NCBI RefSeq assembly: GCF_003355495.1
Contig: NZ_CP031337.1
Coordinates: forward strand, 1,803,001 to 1,867,000
From: Crenobacter cavernae
GTDB lineage: Bacteria; Pseudomonadota; Gammaproteobacteria; Burkholderiales; Chromobacteriaceae
Length of the DNA: 64,000 nucleotides
Direction of reading: 5' to 3'
A program made the position numbers and the translations under genes. Under the pieces are notes generated by a model. The model saw nothing but the letters and a program-made list of their open reading frames with translations. It made no database searches and had not been told where the DNA came from. This document shows, piece by piece, positions 23,702 through 32,100 of this stretch (the stretch's first letter is position 1; the number at the start of each line of letters is the position of its first letter).

Positions 23702-24523
23702 ATGACCGACCGTTATGCCGTGATCGGCAACCCGATCGCCCACAGCCAATCGCCGTTCATCCACGCCGAGTTCGCCAAGGCGACCGGCGAGGACATCGCT
23801 TACGAGCGCCTGTTCGCCGAACTCGACAAGTTCAAGGTCGTGGTCGACGAGTTCGTCGCCGCCGGCGCGAAGGGGCTGAACATCACGCTGCCGTTCAAGG
23901 GCGACGCCTTCCGCTACGCCGACGAGCTGACCGAGCGCGCGCGCGCGGCCGAGGCGGTCAACACGCTGACCTTCAAGGACGGCAAGGCCTACGGCGACAA
24001 CACCGACGGCGTCGGCCTCACGCGCGACATCGCCGAGAACCTCGACTTCCCGATCAAGGGCCAGCGCGTGCTGATCCTCGGCGCCGGCGGCGCGGTGCGC
24101 GGCGTGCTGGTGCCGCTGCTCGAGCAGAAACCGTCGGCGCTGACCATCGCCAACCGCACGCTGATCAAGGCCGAGGCGCTCGCGCACCAGTTCGGCCAAT
24201 TCGGCCCGATCGAAGCGGTCGGCTACGAGGCGCTCGCCGGCCGTACCTTCGACATCATCATCAACGCGACCTCGTCGAGCCTGTCGAACGACCTGCCGCC
24301 GATCCCGCGCGGCGTGTTCACCCCGCGCACGCTCGCCTACGACATGGTGTACAGCAAGGGTCTGACGCCCTTCCTCGCGCGCGCGCAGTCCGAAAACGCC
24401 GGCATGCTGGCCGATGGGCTGGGCATGCTGGTCGAGCAGGCGGCCGAGTCGTTCCGCATCTGGCGCGGCGTGCAGCCGGAAACGCGCGCGGTGACCAATC
24501 TGCTCAGGGATCTCTTGGCCTGA
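23702..24523 (+). CDS. aroE: Shikimate dehydrogenase
   Basis: This 273-residue enzyme has the substrate motif NPIAHSQSPFIH, catalytic Lys66 (TLPFK) and Asp102 (GDNTDGVG), and the nucleotide-binding GAGGAVRGVL with NRT downstream, indicating NADP preference. It reduces 3-dehydroshikimate in the aromatic amino acid pathway. It starts at ATG 23702 and is followed 3 bases later by mtgA, so the two form an operon. Confidence 0.96.
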   Translation: MTDRYAVIGNPIAHSQSPFIHAEFAKATGEDIAYERLFAELDKFKVVVDEFVAAGAKGLNITLPFKGDAFRYADELTERARAAEAVNTLTFKDGKAYGDNTDGVGLTRDIAENLDFPIKGQRVLILGAGGAVRGVLVPLLEQKPSALTIANRTLIKAEALAHQFGQFGPIEAVGYEALAGRTFDIIINATSSSLSNDLPPIPRGVFTPRTLAYDMVYSKGLTPFLARAQSENAGMLADGLGMLVEQAAESFRIWRGVQPETRAVTNLLRDLLA

Positions 24524-24526
24524 CCC

Positions 24527-25210
24527 ATGCGCCTTCTGCTTAAAATCGGGGCGGCCCTGTTGGCCGCCCTTGTTTTGTACAACCTGTGGATCTTCGGCCA
24601 CATCGTCTACTGGCGTTCCAGCAACCCGTCGGCCAGCGCCTTCATGAACGAGCAGCTCGCCCGGCTGCAGGAAGACGACCCTGACGCCGAACTGCGCCAT
24701 AAATGGGTGCCTTACGAACGGATCTCGGCCAACCTCAAGCGCGCGATCGTCGCGTCGGAAGACGCGAAGTTCGTCGACCACGAGGGTTTCGACTGGAACG
24801 GCATCGAGGCGGCGTTCGAGAAGAACATGAAGCAGGGCAAGATCGTCGCCGGCGGCTCGACCATCAGTCAGCAGCTGGCGAAGAACCTGTTCCTGTCGAG
24901 TCGCAAGACGCCGTGGCGCAAGCTCGAGGAGGCGGCGATCACCGTGATGCTCGAGGCGGTGCTCGACAAGCGGCGCATCTTCGAGATCTATCTGAACGTG
25001 ATCGAGTGGGGCAACGGCGTTTTCGGCGCCGAGGCGGCCAGCCGTCACTACTTCGGCGGTTCCGCCGCGCGGCTCGCGCCGGCGCAGGCGGCCAAGCTCG
25101 CCGCGATGGTGCCCAACCCGCGCTTCTACGACGAACACCGCAACGCGCGGGGGCTGGCGAAGAAGTCGCGCATCATCCAGCGCCGCATGCGTTTCGCCGA
25201 CGTGCCCTGA
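24527..25210 (+). CDS. mtgA: Monofunctional peptidoglycan glycosyltransferase
   Basis: This 227-residue GT51 enzyme has one N-terminal membrane helix (about 5-27) and the family motifs: catalytic Glu78 in ASEDAKFVDHEGFDW, GGSTISQQLAKNLFL, RKxxE-type RKLEEAAITVMLE and KRRIFEIYLNVIEWGNGVFG. It polymerises lipid II into glycan strands in the periplasm. It lacks a transpeptidase domain. It overlaps functionally with class A PBPs. A repeated 10-mer lies at 24724. Confidence 0.95.
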   Translation: MRLLLKIGAALLAALVLYNLWIFGHIVYWRSSNPSASAFMNEQLARLQEDDPDAELRHKWVPYERISANLKRAIVASEDAKFVDHEGFDWNGIEAAFEKNMKQGKIVAGGSTISQQLAKNLFLSSRKTPWRKLEEAAITVMLEAVLDKRRIFEIYLNVIEWGNGVFGAEAASRHYFGGSAARLAPAQAAKLAAMVPNPRFYDEHRNARGLAKKSRIIQRRMRFADVP

Positions 25211-25261
25211 CTAGACGGCCGTTACCGGCGGTAACGCCTTGTCCGGGATTTGCTTTTTGCG

Positions 25262-25290
25262 CCCCCGTCCGCCTGTCTGGCGGGCGGGGG
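25262..25290 (+). terminator. Hairpin after mtgA
   Basis: CCCCCGTCCGCC/GGCGGGCGGGGG stem (one G-T pair) with a short loop; the T content downstream is low, so strength is uncertain. The rest of the 259-base gap to mgtE has A+T-rich sequence near 25298-25345 that likely holds the mgtE promoter; no magnesium riboswitch was recognised. Confidence 0.55.
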
Positions 25291-25469
25291 TGTTCGTATG
25301 ATAAAATCAACTGTTTTCTGTTTTTGGCCGCATAAAGCGGTTTAAATCATGGACTTGCCCAGTTATCCCTTAACCGAATCCCGCAATTCAGCTTCAACCC
25401 TATCCTGATTCCCGCCCGTTGACCGTGCGCGCCTAGCGTTCCACCGCCGACCGGCGGAAGGAGGCGTGC

Positions 25470-26909
25470 ATGACCGTAGTAGAAAAAAAAACCACCGATC
25501 GTCTGCAAGACAACCTGGTTCAGGTCCAGCGCCTGATCGAGCGCCAGCGCCTGGTCGAAGGCCTGGTGCACCGCCAGGAGATGCCCAAGCACGATCTCGT
25601 CGAATCGATCGTCCACAAGCAGAACCTGGCCGAGCTCCAGCACAAGCTCGACGCGCAGCACCCGGCCGACATCGCCTACATCCTCGAGGCCTTGCCGCCC
25701 GAAGACCGCCTGCTGGTCTGGGAGCTGGTCAAGGCCGAGCGCGACGGCGAGATCCTGCTCGAAGTGTCCGACGCGGTCCGAGAAACGCTGATCGAGTCGA
25801 TGGACCCGCACGAGCTGGTCGCCGCCGCCGAACAGCTTGACGCCGACGAGCTGGCCGACCTCGCGCCCGACCTGCCGCGCCAGGTCGTCTACGAGGTGAT
25901 GGGCGCGCTCGACGCCGAAGAGCGTCAGCAGCTGCAGTCGGCGCTGTCCTACCGCGACGACCAGGTCGGCGCGCTGATGGACTTCGACATCGTGAAGATC
26001 CGCGCCGACGTGACGTGCGAGGTCGTGCTGCGCTACCTGCGCCGCTTCGACGAATTGCCTGAGCAGACCGACAAGGTGTTCGTGATCGACGACGAGGGCG
26101 TGCTCAAGGGCGTGCTGCCGATCCGCAAACTGCTGGTGTCCGACCCCGAGGCGCTGGTCGAGGACGTGATGGCGACCGAGGTCGTCGCCTTTCACCCCGA
26201 CGAAGACGCCGAAGACGCGGCGCTCGCGTTCGAGCGTTACGACCTCGTGACCGCGCCGGTGGTCGACGCGAGCGGCAAGCTGATCGGCCGGCTGACCGTC
26301 GACGAGATGGTCGACGTGATCCGCGAGGAATCCGAGAGCGACATGCTCAATCTGGCGGGCCTGAAGGAAGAGGAAGACCTGTTCGCGCCGGTGATCGACT
26401 CGGTGAAGAACCGCTGGGCGTGGCTGGCGATCAACCTCGTCACCGCCTTCATCGCGTCGCGCGTGATCGGCGCGTTCGAGGGGTCGATCGAGAAGATCGT
26501 CGCGCTCGCCGCGCTGATGCCGATCGTCGCCGGTATCGGCGGCAACTCGGGCAACCAGAGCACGACGATGATCGTGCGCGCGCTGGCGATGGGCCAGGTA
26601 CAGGCGAGCCAGGCGCTGCGCCTGTGGCGCAAGGAACTCGGCGTCGGCATCATCAACGGCCTGGTGTGGGGCGGCGTGCTCGGCTTGCTCGCGTGGTGGC
26701 TGTACGGCAACTTCGCGCTCGGCCTGGTGATGACGACGGCGATGACGCTGAACCTGATCCTGGCCGCGACCATAGGTGTGTTCACCCCGCTGACCATGAC
26801 GCGGCTCGGCCGCGACCCGGCGGTCGGCTCGAGCGTGATGATCACCGCCTGCACCGATTCGGGCGGCTTCTTCATCTTCCTCGGCCTCGCCACCATCTTC
26901 CTTCTTTAA
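25470..26909 (+). CDS. mgtE: Magnesium transporter MgtE
   Basis: This 479-residue protein has the MgtE order: N-terminal superhelical domain (about 45-160, with ADIAYILEALPPEDRL), a CBS pair (about 165-285), a plug helix, and five C-terminal membrane helices (about 310-479) with the pore motif AALMPIVAGIGGNSGNQS and the ending DSGGFFIFLGLATIFL. It is a Mg2+-gated channel in the inner membrane. Ribosome site GGAAGGAGG precedes the ATG. It is followed 5 bases later by prmC. Confidence 0.95.
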   Translation: MTVVEKKTTDRLQDNLVQVQRLIERQRLVEGLVHRQEMPKHDLVESIVHKQNLAELQHKLDAQHPADIAYILEALPPEDRLLVWELVKAERDGEILLEVSDAVRETLIESMDPHELVAAAEQLDADELADLAPDLPRQVVYEVMGALDAEERQQLQSALSYRDDQVGALMDFDIVKIRADVTCEVVLRYLRRFDELPEQTDKVFVIDDEGVLKGVLPIRKLLVSDPEALVEDVMATEVVAFHPDEDAEDAALAFERYDLVTAPVVDASGKLIGRLTVDEMVDVIREESESDMLNLAGLKEEEDLFAPVIDSVKNRWAWLAINLVTAFIASRVIGAFEGSIEKIVALAALMPIVAGIGGNSGNQSTTMIVRALAMGQVQASQALRLWRKELGVGIINGLVWGGVLGLLAWWLYGNFALGLVMTTAMTLNLILAATIGVFTPLTMTRLGRDPAVGSSVMITACTDSGGFFIFLGLATIFLL

Positions 26910-26914
26910 AGACC

Positions 26915-27736
26915 ATGGCCAGTTTCGATTCCCTGCTGCGCGACGCCGGTCTGCCCCGGCTGGAGGCGCGCCTCCTGCTCGAGGCCGCGTCGGGGTTGAC
27001 GCGTGCGCAACTGATCGCCCGCGGCGATGCCGAGGCGCCGGCCGACGTCGCCGCGGCATTCCGGACGTTGGCCGAGGCCCGCCTGCGCGGCGAGCCGATC
27101 GCCTACCTCGTCGGCGAGCGCGAATTCTACGGCCGGCCGTTCCGCGTCGCGCCCGGCGTGCTGATCCCGCGCCCCGAGACCGAACATCTGGTCGAGGCGG
27201 CGCTGGCGCGCGTCGGCAGAGACCGCCGGTGCAAGGCGGTCGACCTCGGCACCGGCAGCGGCATCGTCGCCGTCACGCTGGCGCTCGAGGCGCCGGCCTG
27301 GCGGGTGAGCGCGGGCGACGTTTCGCCCGCCGCGCTGGCGATCGCGCGCGACAACGCCGCGCGGCTCTTAGCGCCGGTGCAGTTTTTTGAAGGCAGCTGG
27401 TACGAGGCCTTGCCGACGGGCGAGCGCTACGACCTGATCGTCTCCAACCCGCCGTATATCGCGGCCGGCGACGAGCACCTCGACCAGGGCGACCTGCGCT
27501 TCGAGCCGCGCGGCGCGCTGACCGACGAGGCCGACGGCCTCGTCTGCCTGCGCGCGCTGGCCGATGGCGCGGTCGAACGGCTGCTGCCCGGCGGCTGGCT
27601 GATGGTCGAGCACGGCTACGACCAGGGCGACGCGGTGCAGGCGCTGTTCGTCGCGGCGGGGCTGGCTTCGGTGCAAACGTTGGCCGACCTCGCCGGGCTC
27701 GACCGCGTCACGCTCGGCCAACGTGGCGAGTCCTGA
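26915..27736 (+). CDS. prmC: Release factor glutamine methyltransferase
   Basis: This 273-residue SAM enzyme has the helical N-terminus (LRDAGLPRLEARLLLEAASGLTRAQLIA), REFYGRPFRV-x-PGVLIPRPETE, the SAM motif VDLGTGSGIVAVTLA and the catalytic NPPY at 178-181. It methylates the GGQ glutamine of RF1 and RF2. Here it is not next to prfA but follows mgtE closely. Its stop codon overlaps the next start (TGATG). The repeated 10-mer occurs at 27067 and in the last codons at 27713. Confidence 0.94.
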   Translation: MASFDSLLRDAGLPRLEARLLLEAASGLTRAQLIARGDAEAPADVAAAFRTLAEARLRGEPIAYLVGEREFYGRPFRVAPGVLIPRPETEHLVEAALARVGRDRRCKAVDLGTGSGIVAVTLALEAPAWRVSAGDVSPAALAIARDNAARLLAPVQFFEGSWYEALPTGERYDLIVSNPPYIAAGDEHLDQGDLRFEPRGALTDEADGLVCLRALADGAVERLLPGGWLMVEHGYDQGDAVQALFVAAGLASVQTLADLAGLDRVTLGQRGES

Positions 27737-28524
27737 TGCCCGGCCCGCTTCCCGATACTCCGCCGGCTGAAAACGCGTTGCGCGTCCCCGGCTGGCCGTT
27801 CTGGCTGGCGCTGCCCGCTTTCGTCGTCTTCCTGTTCTGGCCCGACGCCAACCGTGCGCTGTTCCTCGCCGCCAACCATGCGGGCGCCGCGCTGCCGGCT
27901 CTGTTCTGGCTCGGTCTGTCGGTGCTCGGCGAGTGGCCGGTGGTCGCCGCGCTGGTCTCGGTCTGGGCCGCGCGAAAGCCGGCGCGCTGGCCGGTGGCGC
28001 TGTTCGCCACGCTGCTGGCGTTGCTGGCGTCGACGGCCTTGAAGATGCTGTTCGCCGCGGCGCGCCCGCCGCTGATGCTCGCGGCCGACAACTTCTACCT
28101 GCTCGGCGCGATGCCGCACGGCGATTCCTTCCCCTCCGGCCACGCGACGGCCGCCGCCCTGATGGCAACCTTGCTGGGCGTGGGGCTGCGGCGCAGGGCG
28201 CGCGCGCTATGGTTGACGCTGGCGCTGGCGATCATGCTGTCGCGGCTGGCGGTCGGCGTGCACTGGCCGCTCGACCTGCTCGCCGGCGGGCTGCTCGGCT
28301 GGGCGTGCGCGCAAGGCTCGCTCACCTATCTGGGTGAATTGCGGCCGGGGGCGTGGCGATTGAATTTGGTAGCGACGGCTATCGTGCTGGCTTATGCAGC
28401 GGGGCTGCTGTCGCAGCCGAGCCTGGGAGGCGAGGGCGTCTGGCGCGTGCTGGTGGTGTCGGCGGCCGCAGCGGGTCTGGTCGCGTCGCGGCTTCGCGAG
28501 CGCGCTGCCGGACGGCGGATATAA
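27736..28524 (+). CDS. PAP2-family phosphatase, membrane protein
   Basis: This 262-residue protein has about six hydrophobic segments and the three PAP2 motifs: KMLFAAARP (K-x6-RP), PSGH in DSFPSGHATAAA, and SRLAVGVHWPLD (SR-x5-H-x3-D). It would dephosphorylate a lipid such as phosphatidic acid or undecaprenyl pyrophosphate at the periplasmic face; the substrate cannot be told. It overlaps prmC by one base and is co-transcribed. Confidence 0.88.
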   Translation: MPGPLPDTPPAENALRVPGWPFWLALPAFVVFLFWPDANRALFLAANHAGAALPALFWLGLSVLGEWPVVAALVSVWAARKPARWPVALFATLLALLASTALKMLFAAARPPLMLAADNFYLLGAMPHGDSFPSGHATAAALMATLLGVGLRRRARALWLTLALAIMLSRLAVGVHWPLDLLAGGLLGWACAQGSLTYLGELRPGAWRLNLVATAIVLAYAAGLLSQPSLGGEGVWRVLVVSAAAAGLVASRLRERAAGRRI

Positions 28525-28550
28525 AAAAGGGCTGGCCTCGGCCAACCCTT
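28525..28550 (-). terminator. Terminator of slyD containing a DUS-like word
   Basis: On the minus strand AGGGTTGGCC-GA-GGCCAGCCCT forms a stem followed by six T. The arm at 28537-28546 is an exact copy of the repeated word; the other arm is degenerate. It lies between the convergent PAP2 and slyD genes. Confidence 0.8.
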
Positions 28551-28573
28551 GCAGCGTTCTTTACGCTTGCGGC

Positions 28574-29053
28574 TTAGTGGTGATGACCGTGTTCGCCGTG
28601 GGCGTGGCCGTGCGTCACTTCGTCGGCGCTGGCTTCGCGCACTTCGGCGACGGTCGCCTTGAAGCGGATCGCCTGGCCGGCCAGCGGGTGGTTGGCGTCG
28701 ACTACGGCCTTGCCGTCGGCGATGTCGGTCACGCGGAACAGCAGCACTTCGCCGGTTTCCGGATCGTCGGCTTCGAACATCATGCCGACTTCGATGTCGG
28801 CCGGGAACACGTCGAGCGGCTCGACGCGGACCAACTCTTCTTCCTGTTCGCCAAACGCGTCGTCGGCTTGCAGGGTGACGTCGATGGTCTCGCCCACAGC
28901 CTTGCCCTGCAGTGCCTCTTCCACGAGCGGGAAGATGCCGTCGTAGCCGCCGTGCAGGTAGCTGATCGGCTCTTCGGTCTTGTCGATCAGGTTGTTTTCC
29001 CCGTCGAACATTTCATAGTGCAGGGTCACAACGGTATTTTTGGCAATTTGCAT
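28574..29053 (-). CDS. slyD: FKBP-type peptidyl-prolyl isomerase SlyD
   Basis: This 159-residue protein has the SlyD FKBP domain (NTVVTLHYEMFDGENNLIDKT...PISYLHGGYDGIFPLVEEALQGKAVGE) with an inserted IF chaperone flap (about 70-125). It ends in a histidine-rich tail of eight His in twelve residues, a metal-binding (nickel) feature. It catalyses prolyl isomerisation and chaperones folding. The start at 29053 (MQIAKN) has GGAAAG upstream; an extension to 29083 is less likely. Confidence 0.92.
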   Translation of the reverse strand: MQIAKNTVVTLHYEMFDGENNLIDKTEEPISYLHGGYDGIFPLVEEALQGKAVGETIDVTLQADDAFGEQEEELVRVEPLDVFPADIEVGMMFEADDPETGEVLLFRVTDIADGKAVVDANHPLAGQAIRFKATVAEVREASADEVTHGHAHGEHGHHH

Positions 29054-29195
29054 GAGTGAGCTTTCCGTGAAAAATCGAACCAAAGGCGCTGGGCGGCACC
29101 GGCGTGCCAGGCACGCGACCGCCGGCCTGCTTGGCGCGCGCTAAAGGCGCTGCCTCCATTGTAAACCATCGCTTGCTACGCTACCGAGAAAAGCC

Positions 29196-30329
29196 ATGAA
29201 CCCCAATCCGTTGCTGGGCGGTCTGACGCCGCAACAATTCCTCGCCGACTACTGGCATAAAAAGCCGCTGTTGATCCGCGGCGCGCTGAAGGACGTCGGC
29301 CCCGAGGTCGACTTAGCCTGGCTGTCCCGTCTCGCCCAGCAAGACGATGTCGAGTCGCGCCTGATCGAGTGCAAGAACGGGCGATGGAACATCGAGCGCG
29401 GCCCGTTCCGCCCGGGACGGCTGCGCAGGCTGCCCGAGACCGACTGGACCCTGCTGGTGCAGAACGTCAACCACCACCTGCCGCATATCGCCGACATCCT
29501 GTGGCGCTTCGACTTCATCCCCTACGCGCGGCTCGACGACCTGATGATCAGCTACGCGCCGCCGGGCGGCACCGTCGGCCCACACTTCGATTCCTACGAC
29601 GTGTTCCTGCTGCAGGTCGGCGGCCCGAAGCGCTGGCAGATCGCCGCGCAGGACGACATGGAACTCGTCGAGGGGGCGCCGCTGAAGGTCCTCAAGGACT
29701 TCAAGGCCGAGGAGGAATACATCCTCGAACACGGCGACATGCTCTATCTGCCGCCGCGCTATGCGCACTACGGCGTCGCGCTCGAACCGGGCATGACCTA
29801 TTCGGTCGGCTTCAGGGCGCCGAGCGCGCAGGAGCTCGCCACGCAGTTCCTCGTCTACCTGCAGGACCATCTGTGCCTCGAAGGCATGTACGCCGACCCC
29901 GGCCTCGCGTGGCAGGCCGAGCCGGCGAAAATCGGCGAGTCCATGGTCGACCAGGTGCTGGACACGCTCAAGCGCATCGACTGGAAGCGCGAGGACGTGG
30001 CCGATTTCCTCGGGCACTACCTGACCGACCCGAAGGCGCACGTGTTCTTCGACGGTGCCGAAGACGAGCTCGACGCGGAGGCTTTCGCCGAGGCCGCGCG
30101 CGGGCGCGGTATAAGTCTCGATCTGAAGAGTCTTATCCTGTACCGCGATGGTGCGTTCTACTGCAACGGTGAAAAGCTGGAAGTTGAAGACGATGACGTT
30201 GCGCTGTGGCAACAGCTTGCAAATCGGCGTTGCATCGATGGTGACGCGCTCAGCGAGTCGATGCTGGAAATGTTGTATGAAGGTTGGCAGATAGGTTATT
30301 GGCATTTGCAGGGAGCTGTAGCACAATAG
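29196..30329 (+). CDS. roxA: 50S ribosomal protein L16 arginine hydroxylase
   Basis: This 377-residue JmjC-type 2-oxoglutarate/Fe(II) oxygenase matches E. coli YcfD/RoxA (373). The iron triad is His130, Asp132 (GPHFDSYD) and His191 (YAHYG); earlier SYAPPGGTVGPH is characteristic. The C-terminal winged-helix-like part (about 285-377) is retained. It hydroxylates Arg81 of L16 in YcfD. The last 230 bases of the gene are visibly richer in A+T and in less-preferred codons than the rest, and this continues into the next gene. Confidence 0.9.
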   Translation: MNPNPLLGGLTPQQFLADYWHKKPLLIRGALKDVGPEVDLAWLSRLAQQDDVESRLIECKNGRWNIERGPFRPGRLRRLPETDWTLLVQNVNHHLPHIADILWRFDFIPYARLDDLMISYAPPGGTVGPHFDSYDVFLLQVGGPKRWQIAAQDDMELVEGAPLKVLKDFKAEEEYILEHGDMLYLPPRYAHYGVALEPGMTYSVGFRAPSAQELATQFLVYLQDHLCLEGMYADPGLAWQAEPAKIGESMVDQVLDTLKRIDWKREDVADFLGHYLTDPKAHVFFDGAEDELDAEAFAEAARGRGISLDLKSLILYRDGAFYCNGEKLEVEDDDVALWQQLANRRCIDGDALSESMLEMLYEGWQIGYWHLQGAVAQ

Positions 30330-30590
30330 CGACGAAACCGATTCGTGTTCGAAAAAGCCGTGTTGCAATCTGTAAGGAAGCGACGGTAAGCCTCGCCTTT
30401 CCGGGCTTTGTTGCGATGCAGCAACCGAACAGGGGAATGTCGCTTTTTTATGGCTTGCCCCCTGCACAGGGTTTTTTTTCGTGCTACAATCCTGCGCACT
30501 GATGGTTTTGTGCCGTCGCTCACATTAAAATGGCGCGGCATCGCTAAGACGTCTCGTTCACCTTCAACACACTTCTATAGGTATAGAAAA

Positions 30591-30797
30591 ATGAAACAGT
30601 CGCTCCTCGTTGCTGCCCTGCTGGCCGTTGCCCTGTCCGCTTGCGGCAAAAAAGAAGAAGCCGCTCCGGCTGAAGCTTCCGCTCCGGCCGTTGAGGCTTC
30701 CGCTCCGGCAATGGAAGCTTCGGCTCCGGCTGCTGACGCTTCGGCTCCGGCTGCTGACGCTTCGGCTCCGGCTGCTGCTGCTTCCGCTGCCCAGTAA
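30591..30797 (+). CDS. Small Ala/Pro-rich repeat lipoprotein
   Basis: This 68-residue protein has a signal peptide with lipobox LSAC and Cys18, then GKKEE. From residue 28 to the end it consists of heptads of the form (E/D)ASAPA(A/V/M), five full and one partial. It should be a lipid-anchored, extended, flexible peptide in the periplasm or outer membrane. Codons are GCT/CCG-rich, unlike the GCC/GCG preference around it, which may reflect high expression or recent repeat expansion. No function is recognised. A strong terminator follows. Confidence 0.8.
   Translation: MKQSLLVAALLAVALSACGKKEEAAPAEASAPAVEASAPAMEASAPAADASAPAADASAPAAAASAAQ
30672..30794 (+). repeat. In-gene 21-base tandem repeat, about six units
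   Basis: Units begin at 30672, 30693, 30714, 30735, 30756 and a partial one at 30777. The fourth and fifth units are identical and the third differs only in its first codon. The reading frame is kept because 21 is divisible by three; copy number could vary by slippage or recombination. Confidence 0.9.
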
Positions 30798-30813
30798 TTC
30801 CGGCGCGTGAAAC

Positions 30814-30843
30814 AAAAAACCGGCCACCAAGGCCGGTTTTTTG
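30814..30843 (+). terminator. Terminator after the small lipoprotein
   Basis: Perfect 12-bp stem AAAAAACCGGCC/GGCCGGTTTTTT with a 5-base loop. Confidence 0.92.
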
Positions 30844-30889
30844 TTGCCCGTCATTTCCGCGTCTTCCCTGTCGCGTGAAACGGTAAAAG

Positions 30890-30914
30890 AAAAGCCCGCC
30901 TTCCGGCGGGCTTC
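30890..30914 (-). terminator. Terminator after bamC
   Basis: Stem AAGCCCGCC/GGCGGGCTT with TTCC loop, T-run on the minus strand. A one-mismatch copy of the repeated word (30924-30933) lies between it and the bamC stop. Confidence 0.85.
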
Positions 30915-30936
30915 GTGCTTGGGCTTGGCCGAGCGA

Positions 30937-32082
30937 TTACTGGAGCTCGTTGCGCAGCTTGCCGAGCAGCGTCCTGGTTTCGGCGTCGGGCAGTGCCGCG
31001 CCGCGCGAGTCGGTGATCATCAACACGCTCTGCGTGTCGCTCGCCGGCTTCACGACCACGCGGTAGTCGTTGTCGACCTTGCCGCCCGCCTGCGGCTTCT
31101 TGTCTTTCCAGAATGCGAGGCTGGACCAGAAACCGCCTTCGGCTTTCGCCTCGGCTTCGCTTTGTGCCGGGTGGACAAAGTAGGTGCCTTGCGAGCGGTC
31201 GCGGTCCGACACGACCAGGCCGACGCGGTCGAGCGCGAGGCCGATGCGGCGCCATGCGCGGTCGAAACTGTCGCCGACGACGAGCTTGTTGCCGTCGAGT
31301 TTGGCGCGCACATCGCCGGATGCGGCCGGCGCGGTGACGGTCTCGACCGCCTGTTTGGCCTTTTCGTTCTGGATGCCGAGGCGAACCATGAAACGGCCGA
31401 GGAAGGCGGCTTCGAGCTCCGGATCGGTCGGGCGCGGCTGCCACTTGGTGTCCGAGCGCGCCTCGTTGGTGTAGATCTCGTACATGCCGCGGTGCGAGAA
31501 GTACACCTCGGTGCCTTCGGTGGTCTTTTCGAGGCGGATGCGGAACTTGTCGCGTTCCGGCGTCGAGTAGACCGCGCCGAGGCCGACGGTTTCCATCAGC
31601 TTGCGCACGCCGTCGTTCGGCAGCTTGGCGCGGTTTTCCGCCCAGTCGGTTTCCATGACGCCGATTTCCGGCTCTTCGGTCTTGACGACGAAGCCGTTGT
31701 CCTGCCAGAACGCCTTGAGCACCGGCCACAGTTCCTGCGGGCTCTGTTTGCCGACCGCCAGCCAGCGCTGGTTGCCGTCGCGCGCCATGCGGACGTCCTG
31801 TACTTTGGCGAGCACTGCGCCGTCGACGGGCGCAGCTTGCGACGGCTTGGCCTTGCCGTCGCCTTGCGACTGCTGGTAGGCCGACAGCGACGCGGCGCCG
31901 CTGCCGGGGGTCGCGTAGCGGTTCTGGACTTGCGGCGCGGTCAGATCCGGCGGCACTTCCAGGCTGCTCTTCGGTGCCGCGCGATCGGACTTGTAGTCCA
32001 GCTTGGACATCGGATCGGTCGAGCTGCAGGCGGCGACGAGCACACTGCTCGCCAGCAGGGTGAGGGACGCGATGCGTTTCAT
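30937..32082 (-). CDS. bamC: Outer membrane assembly lipoprotein BamC
   Basis: This 381-residue protein has a lipobox VAAC with Cys19 and the BamC N-terminal unstructured segment (SLEVPPDLTAPQ). Two helix-grip domains follow (about 100-215 and 255-370; WLAVGKQSPQELWPVLKAFWQDNGF; AWRRIGLALDRVGLVVSDRDRSQGTYFV). It is a non-essential partner of BamD in the outer-membrane protein assembly complex. It lies 18 bases after dapA, the usual dapA-bamC pair. Confidence 0.93.
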   Translation of the reverse strand: MKRIASLTLLASSVLVAACSSTDPMSKLDYKSDRAAPKSSLEVPPDLTAPQVQNRYATPGSGAASLSAYQQSQGDGKAKPSQAAPVDGAVLAKVQDVRMARDGNQRWLAVGKQSPQELWPVLKAFWQDNGFVVKTEEPEIGVMETDWAENRAKLPNDGVRKLMETVGLGAVYSTPERDKFRIRLEKTTEGTEVYFSHRGMYEIYTNEARSDTKWQPRPTDPELEAAFLGRFMVRLGIQNEKAKQAVETVTAPAASGDVRAKLDGNKLVVGDSFDRAWRRIGLALDRVGLVVSDRDRSQGTYFVHPAQSEAEAKAEGGFWSSLAFWKDKKPQAGGKVDNDYRVVVKPASDTQSVLMITDSRGAALPDAETRTLLGKLRNELQ

Positions 32083-32100
32083 GCGTTCTCCCGTAGGGGG

